From positions 38,961 to 102,960 of the forward strand of contig LUCM01010142.1 in assembly GCA_008360955.1 (NCBI GenBank): a stretch of DNA of 64,000 nt. Reading direction: 5' to 3'. Below, piece by piece: positions 59,032 to 64,000 of the stretch. The stretch's first letter is position 1. The number at the start of each line of letters is the position of its first letter. Origin of the DNA: Fasciolopsis buskii. Its lineage: Eukaryota > Platyhelminthes > Trematoda > Plagiorchiida > Fasciolidae. A program made the position numbers and the translations under genes. The notes under the pieces are model-generated. The model saw nothing but the letters and a program-made list of their open reading frames with translations, was not told where the DNA came from and made no database searches.

Positions 59032-59220
59032 CTACATCGAACATAATACGTTTGAAAAAGGCCAGTTTTTATTCCGTGCTTATGAATAGAGAATCTATAA
59101 AAAAGATGGATTTCAGCCAGACGGGAACATAAAACAGAAAAAAAACGGCACAGAACCATGAAGCGAGTCATCTTTTAGATATCTGTCAAACTGAATAATA
59201 AAACTGGTTACCCACTTTAC

Positions 59221-59295
59221 CCATTTTCGATTTACGGAGTTCGGTATTTTCGTATTTTCACAGTCTGAATAACTCAGTTTCAAATAGAAGTTGTA
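59221..59295 (-). CDS. Candidate exon of the minus-strand gene
   Basis: 75 bases on the reverse strand, acceptor atgtttggaaag, donor gtaaag, reading YNFYLKLSYSDCENTKIPNS then VNRKW. Phase 0 at both ends: this fits 60,833-60,940 upstream but not 59,031 downstream. Confidence 0.3.
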
Positions 59296-60832
59296 CTTTC
59301 CAAACATATGACATATGAAAGCATAAGAACGTCATGTGATACACGAAACATTTGGTGGATTTGAAACTCCAACATTCAGTGGAGAAATTCGGTGAATTCT
59401 TGCTACCGTACCGAGAGATGCTGCAATTTTTCATCATGGACTGGGTTGATAACTAATAGGGTTATACAGTATGGATTAGAGTTTGTCCACTATCTGTGTG
59501 GTTATTTCGATTTCTTCTATATTTGTTTGATTAGGTTAGCGCACGGCCTTATAGGACAAGTATGCGAATTGTTGGTCACATATGAGGTTATTAGGCCTGG
59601 AGCTATGAAAGGAAGCCACTAGAAGGAATAGCAAAACACGGACTTAGTTTATCCCATGCCGGTATGATTCTCGAGTTTCTGTTTGTTTGCGATCATTTTG
59701 TTCCCTGTATCCAAATACCTTTGGCATATCTTCTTTTGGCATCCGTTTCTGCATTTCATGTTTGCACGGCTCCATTTAGTAAGTTTCATCAATTTTTCTT
59801 TGACCATGTAGACAAAGAGCAAAACATGTCCTCCTCACCGAAACTGTCTGATTCTCCAGTTAGTTTCGAATGTACTCTTTCGTACGATTATTATTAGAAG
59901 AGAACCATTGTTCTCATAATGTGTTAAAATGTAGTGAGGAAATTAGTGGTGTGCAAATCGCTATCTCGTTTTTGACCCTAGGAACGATAATAGTTCTAAC
60001 CCCTCTTGACTTACTGCCTATCATTCGGTCAACATGTGCTACTGACGTTTAGTCCAAGTCAGTCGTCAGGGTGCTCTTTTCAAGCTGAGAACATTTCGCA
60101 ACTTCCCCAGCAGAAGTCTTTGGGTTCAAATCCCAGGACTTTGGTCGTCATGGCAACGATCCTCTGCCTTCTTGGCAGGTTTGTAACTCAACTTACTGAT
60201 TCTTATAGACAATGCATTTTCTCTTCTGGAATTTTTTCATTATTACCAATTTCCCGGAGAAAGTATCTGACTTTCGTCATGCCCCCACCCCCACCCATAC
60301 TAACGGATCCATTTACGACTTTGGCGGACTTTCATTATCTTGAAAATGGACGGTGTGGATCTTACAACTTTTCACATGCTAATAGCCTGACCGATGTTTT
60401 CTTCCTTCCGATTGTTCGCTTCTGAACTACGGCGACGTTCTTCATTTACGGGTCTAGAACATTAGTTCTCTAAAAACTAACAAATGAAAGTACCTTAAGG
60501 TGATTGCTAGAGGTTTCACCTAAGAGGCAAGTATTGTCCCAATCGCAAACCAAGTTCGTGCGAGGTGCAACTCAGATGCGACGTGCACTTTGTGAAAAGC
60601 TAGCCCATTTAGACTTGACGCAGAGAATGATTCGTTCAAATAAGTTGACAAGAATCGGACTAACTACATCAGAGCATATGGAACAAAGTAGACAAGAGGA
60701 GAAACTATTAGGTGTATATTTTCACCACTTGAGTTTGAAGGCTTTCATCTAATTGCTCCCAGGTTGAAAATTATGTGAAAATCTTTGAACAAAATTAAGT
60801 GGCTTATTTGCAAATGAAAGTGAAATCCATAC

Positions 60833-60940
60833 TCCCCTGTCCTCTGGACTATCATTCTCCCGTTGAGTGACTTCTGCCTTGCCAAATTGGTCTTCACTGG
60901 AACTGGTGTCCTTGAACCGTAGCTCCTTCGAAATCCTCCT
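60833..60940 (-). CDS. Exon of an unidentified minus-strand gene
   Basis: 108 bases on the reverse strand between a good acceptor ctattttttacag and donor gtatgg, phase 0 at both ends. The reading RRISKELRFKDTSSSEDQFG then KAEVTQRENDSPEDRG is a charged linker. It follows 63,179-63,481 in phase. If the donor is not used the frame runs to a stop at 60,749. Confidence 0.45.
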
Positions 60941-60959
60941 CTGTAAAAAATAGAACAAA

Positions 60960-63170
60960 GTTAACTAAATGTTGGTCACTTCCGCAACCCGTGAAAGTTC
61001 TGTCTTTGTTTGGTTTTGATTGCTATTATGCTCACCTTGGGAGAATACAAATCGATCGTTGAGTGTATGATCGCAAATCTAAGCGTGGCTGGACGCATGA
61101 AGCATGAATGATTAGGTTAGAAACTGAAAAATGGCAGTATCAGTTGTGTTGATTTTCTTTGATTACCAGTAAGGACAAGGGGAGTAGGGATTTGGGTGCA
61201 CGAATAGCATGTTCGACAAATTTGGATACTGCTGAAAAGATCCTGCCAATTATTTTACAAATTAAACCTGATCACTTTGCATTTTTCGTGAACACTACCA
61301 AGGTCATAGTGATTCGAGCTTTGATACTAAACTGTTCCGGCGGTTTTCCAGTAGAAATAAGACACTGACTGATAGTCGTTCGTTGACCTCTTGTACCTGA
61401 CGTTATGTGTATATGTCCACTTGTATGTTCGGGCGGTCGCGTGTCCAAGTCTACGAAATTAGATGAACTAAATGCGTGTCGATAGCACATAGTAATGATG
61501 ACCCGTTTATCACTTGTCTTTCTTTTGGTGATATATATATATATCATATATCTCTACGATTTTAGGCAGGACTTTGATGACGTCGGATGATGTGGACACG
61601 CAGTTATTACGATTGTGGAATTTACTCAACACTGCCTAGTGCGCAATTGTACTTCACGAAAAGCACCTCACAATGTTGCATTTCATACCTGATTGTGGTT
61701 TGAAAAGTTGTCCTACGATTATTCGCCGTTTATTCATTATACATTTCCCATATCATGTTAATTCTGATGTATCCTGAACAACTCTGTCAGGGACAAACAG
61801 CATGGGCTTGCGCTTCTTCGATAAACCAACTGTCTTCGACCCCGGTTGCATACAACTTTTGCAGAGCCACTAATTCTTTCTGCAATGCTATCAGTTCTTT
61901 GATTATCTCTGGTGATATTTCACATTCCAAATGTTTTTTTTTTGGAAACGCACTTAATTTTCGAATTTCTCATTTCCTAGCCGAGAGTACCGGTTCATTT
62001 TCTGCTAGTTATTTGACCACACAAAGGTTGATTAGTGCGTCTTACTTCTCGAAGAACAGATACTGGTCCGAGAGACTTCACGTAAGAAAAGAAACGAAAA
62101 TCGAAATAAGTCTCCTGCAGGTTGCGAATTTAATAAAAAACGAATTAGTAGAATAGTTAGACAGTTACCTCTGTACATAAAGCATCACCGACAATCGTTG
62201 AGCGGACGAGAAGTATGGTGACTAGTTTTTATTGAGCCGTCAACTTAAATAAATTACTGAATGAAGACATCTTTTATGCCACAACACTTTCACTGACAAA
62301 TTGATGTGATAAGAATTAAACTGTTCTAGGTTGACCAGTACACAAAACGACACTCAAAACCCTGAAAGTTCTGTCGCCGCAGCCCACGTGACCACCTTCC
62401 CTTCACACACCCATATCTTTTATTTCTCACCGTGTAAACACTTGAATTCATCACGTGGCTGGCAAATTATGACCAGAGGTGTTTGTGAATCAACGTTCGG
62501 TTCGTAGGGGGAATCGTCTAGAAATGAAATGACCAAATGGATTTCCATAGAAAGCATCATGCAGATGAAAATTTATTGGATTCTATTCCCCTACTATTCT
62601 CACCATCAGCTGCACTTGTGATTTTCGCAGCCCAGATTTAGCCGTTCATTTGTACTTCGATTTTGCCAAGTCTTCATTCATAAATCTGTGAATGATCGTT
62701 CAGTCTAGCTCACCTGCCTGCCCAAATGAAATTTGGGCTCATCGTGTCTGAAACCCAACCAAGCCTTAAATCATTCTGGTTTTTTCAGATTCAGTTGGGT
62801 CTCGTTGAATTTCCACATTACGGCTCAATCCTAAATGGGTCGTAGATTTCATTGTGCAGTGTGTGTCCGAAAAGCAGGCAAACTCAGCTTCAGTTCATCT
62901 TTGTTTTCGTTTAAGTGGTTAGGAATTTCCGTTCTGTTCCAGGCGTGAATCGTTTCTTTTCTCTCTGCGCATATACCAGTTAACCCTTTAGCTTTCATGC
63001 CATTTTTCTTGATAACAAGATTAAAATCAGTCCCATTTGTCACGCAAGCTGACTTGATAAAATGACAAGAGTAGTTAATCCTCAAGATTGCACTTTTGTA
63101 CTTTAGAGATACAGAACTGTCAATACAAAGTAAAGGACATATTTCATGATGCAGGTCAAGAAAGTTTTAT
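60960..63170. other. Intron-like stretch
   Basis: Lies between two candidate minus-strand exons. Holds a short TA tract (about 61,530-61,548) and repeat G copy 2. The plus frame at 61,755-62,156 and the minus frame at 62,849-63,085 have no splice support or recognisable domain. Confidence 0.45.
62640..62830. repeat. Dispersed repeat G, copy 2
   Basis: Partner of 58,170-58,480 in the same orientation. Confidence 0.45.
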
Positions 63171-63178
63171 GTACTTAC

Positions 63179-63481
63179 TGAATGAAGGATTTCTGTTTGG
63201 AATGTTCGCCCACAATACTTGATAGTATACACATAATCCTTGCTCACTGTATCGGTCCCATTGGTGCCAGCCCCGCCCTTCAGACTCGAGCGTCTTACAC
63301 TGGATTTTGTGACACTTCTCGGGTAATGCAACACAACTGTTATCAAGTCATTCTTCAGTACACCAGTTGTTTGCATTCCCAGATCAATTTTGATGGGTTG
63401 GGCCGATGTATTTTTTTGTTGCTCATTTTCTTTTTTCACCGGGTCAGATACCACCGGGATGGTTTGGGTGGATTCATCTTT
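63179..63481 (-). CDS. Exon of an unidentified minus-strand gene
   Basis: 303 bases (101 codons) on the reverse strand from acceptor gttgtccatag to consensus donor gtaagt; phase 0 at both ends as read. It begins KDESTQTIPVVSDPVKKENE and includes IKIDLGMQTTGVLKNDLITV then VLHYPRS, a basic serine linker (SSVRRSSLKGG) and KDYVYTIKYCGRTFQTEILH. The two beta-like segments could be part of a C2 or similar sandwich. STQT resembles an LC8-binding motif. No family could be named. Confidence 0.6.
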
Positions 63482-64000
63482 CTATGGACAACAAATGCGG
63501 AGTCTAGAAATCAACCTAGATTACTCCATTGAGAGTTATATCGGGACAACAACACTGGCACATAAAGATCGTCTGTAGAAAGCAGTGAAGCCTAATAATT
63601 TGTCGAAATGTTTTATCTCGTTCTAAACTGAAATAGTTGTCTCTCTCGTTGTTCACTCACTGAAACAACCGCAAAATGTGAAATGCAAGTGAAATCATGT
63701 GATATAGTGAATCATAACGATTATTTCAAGTGAAAGTGGGTCATGAATCACGATATGAGCTGAGTTGAACTCTCCAAACGAAAACATTTAGAAATTACAA
63801 AGTCCCAACATATTTTGTTGTCTTTCTGTCTGGTTATTTGCTCAATAGTTTGGGCAAGCTCTTGAAAAATCCAGGCAGGTTGTATCAGAAAAATTCATCT
63901 CTGCATTAAATTCAGCCGATTCATCGATAGGATTACCATTCGGAAAGTACTAGCATGACTTTTTCGATATATTGATTGTACTGGGACACAACTTGCCTGC

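Noticed and set aside
1..64000. CRISPR arrays, phage or bacterial operons
   Set aside because: No regularly spaced repeats, operon-like gene packing or ribosome binding sites; the window is eukaryotic throughout.

Overview
The window is eukaryotic and reads like a parasitic flatworm, most likely a trematode of the opisthorchiid type. Evidence: short conserved exons with consensus GT/AG splice sites, introns of 0.5 to over 8 kb, remains of RTE-, CR1- and LTR-type retroelements, a tRNA-derived SINE, many microsatellites and an 886-base assembly gap. The exact species is inference.

The one gene I can identify is on the plus strand, from about 1.6 kb to 26.0 kb: the 3' two thirds of a RUFY-family gene (RUN and FYVE domain-containing endosomal effector). 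Seven phase-compatible exons, plus one tentative upstream exon, encode a long coiled coil and a complete C-terminal FYVE zinc finger with all eight cysteines, the WxxD, RRKHHCR and RVC elements and the RUFY-like C-terminal tail. The RUN domain must lie left of the window. Its introns hold an RTE-type LINE remnant, two nearly identical inverted arms (9.64-10.15 and 13.56-14.07 kb), three copies of an LTR-like repeat and the assembly gap.

Right of 27 kb no gene could be named. On the minus strand a series of candidate exons (63.5, 60.9, 59.0, 50.5, 46.6, 45.9, 45.4, 37.4 and 33.6 kb) has good splice sites and partly matching phases. It looks like one large gene with a beta-rich, possibly C2-like part and several TQT-like motifs, or two genes. 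On the plus strand shorter candidate exons at 27.4-28.5, 32.9, 36.3, 38.2 and 38.6 kb lie interleaved with it.

The rest is repeat-rich: a degenerate CR1-type LINE on the minus strand (55.15-58.05 kb), a probable gypsy-type pol scrap (43.5-43.8 kb), SINE copies at 1.17, 41.9 and 42.1 kb, a 138-bp-arm foldback at 35.98-36.26 kb, a smaller foldback at 48.8 kb and several short dispersed families. Two of these families carry hairpins next to a CGAAACG element, as in decayed hammerhead ribozymes. No bacterial-type system, CRISPR array or rRNA gene is present.
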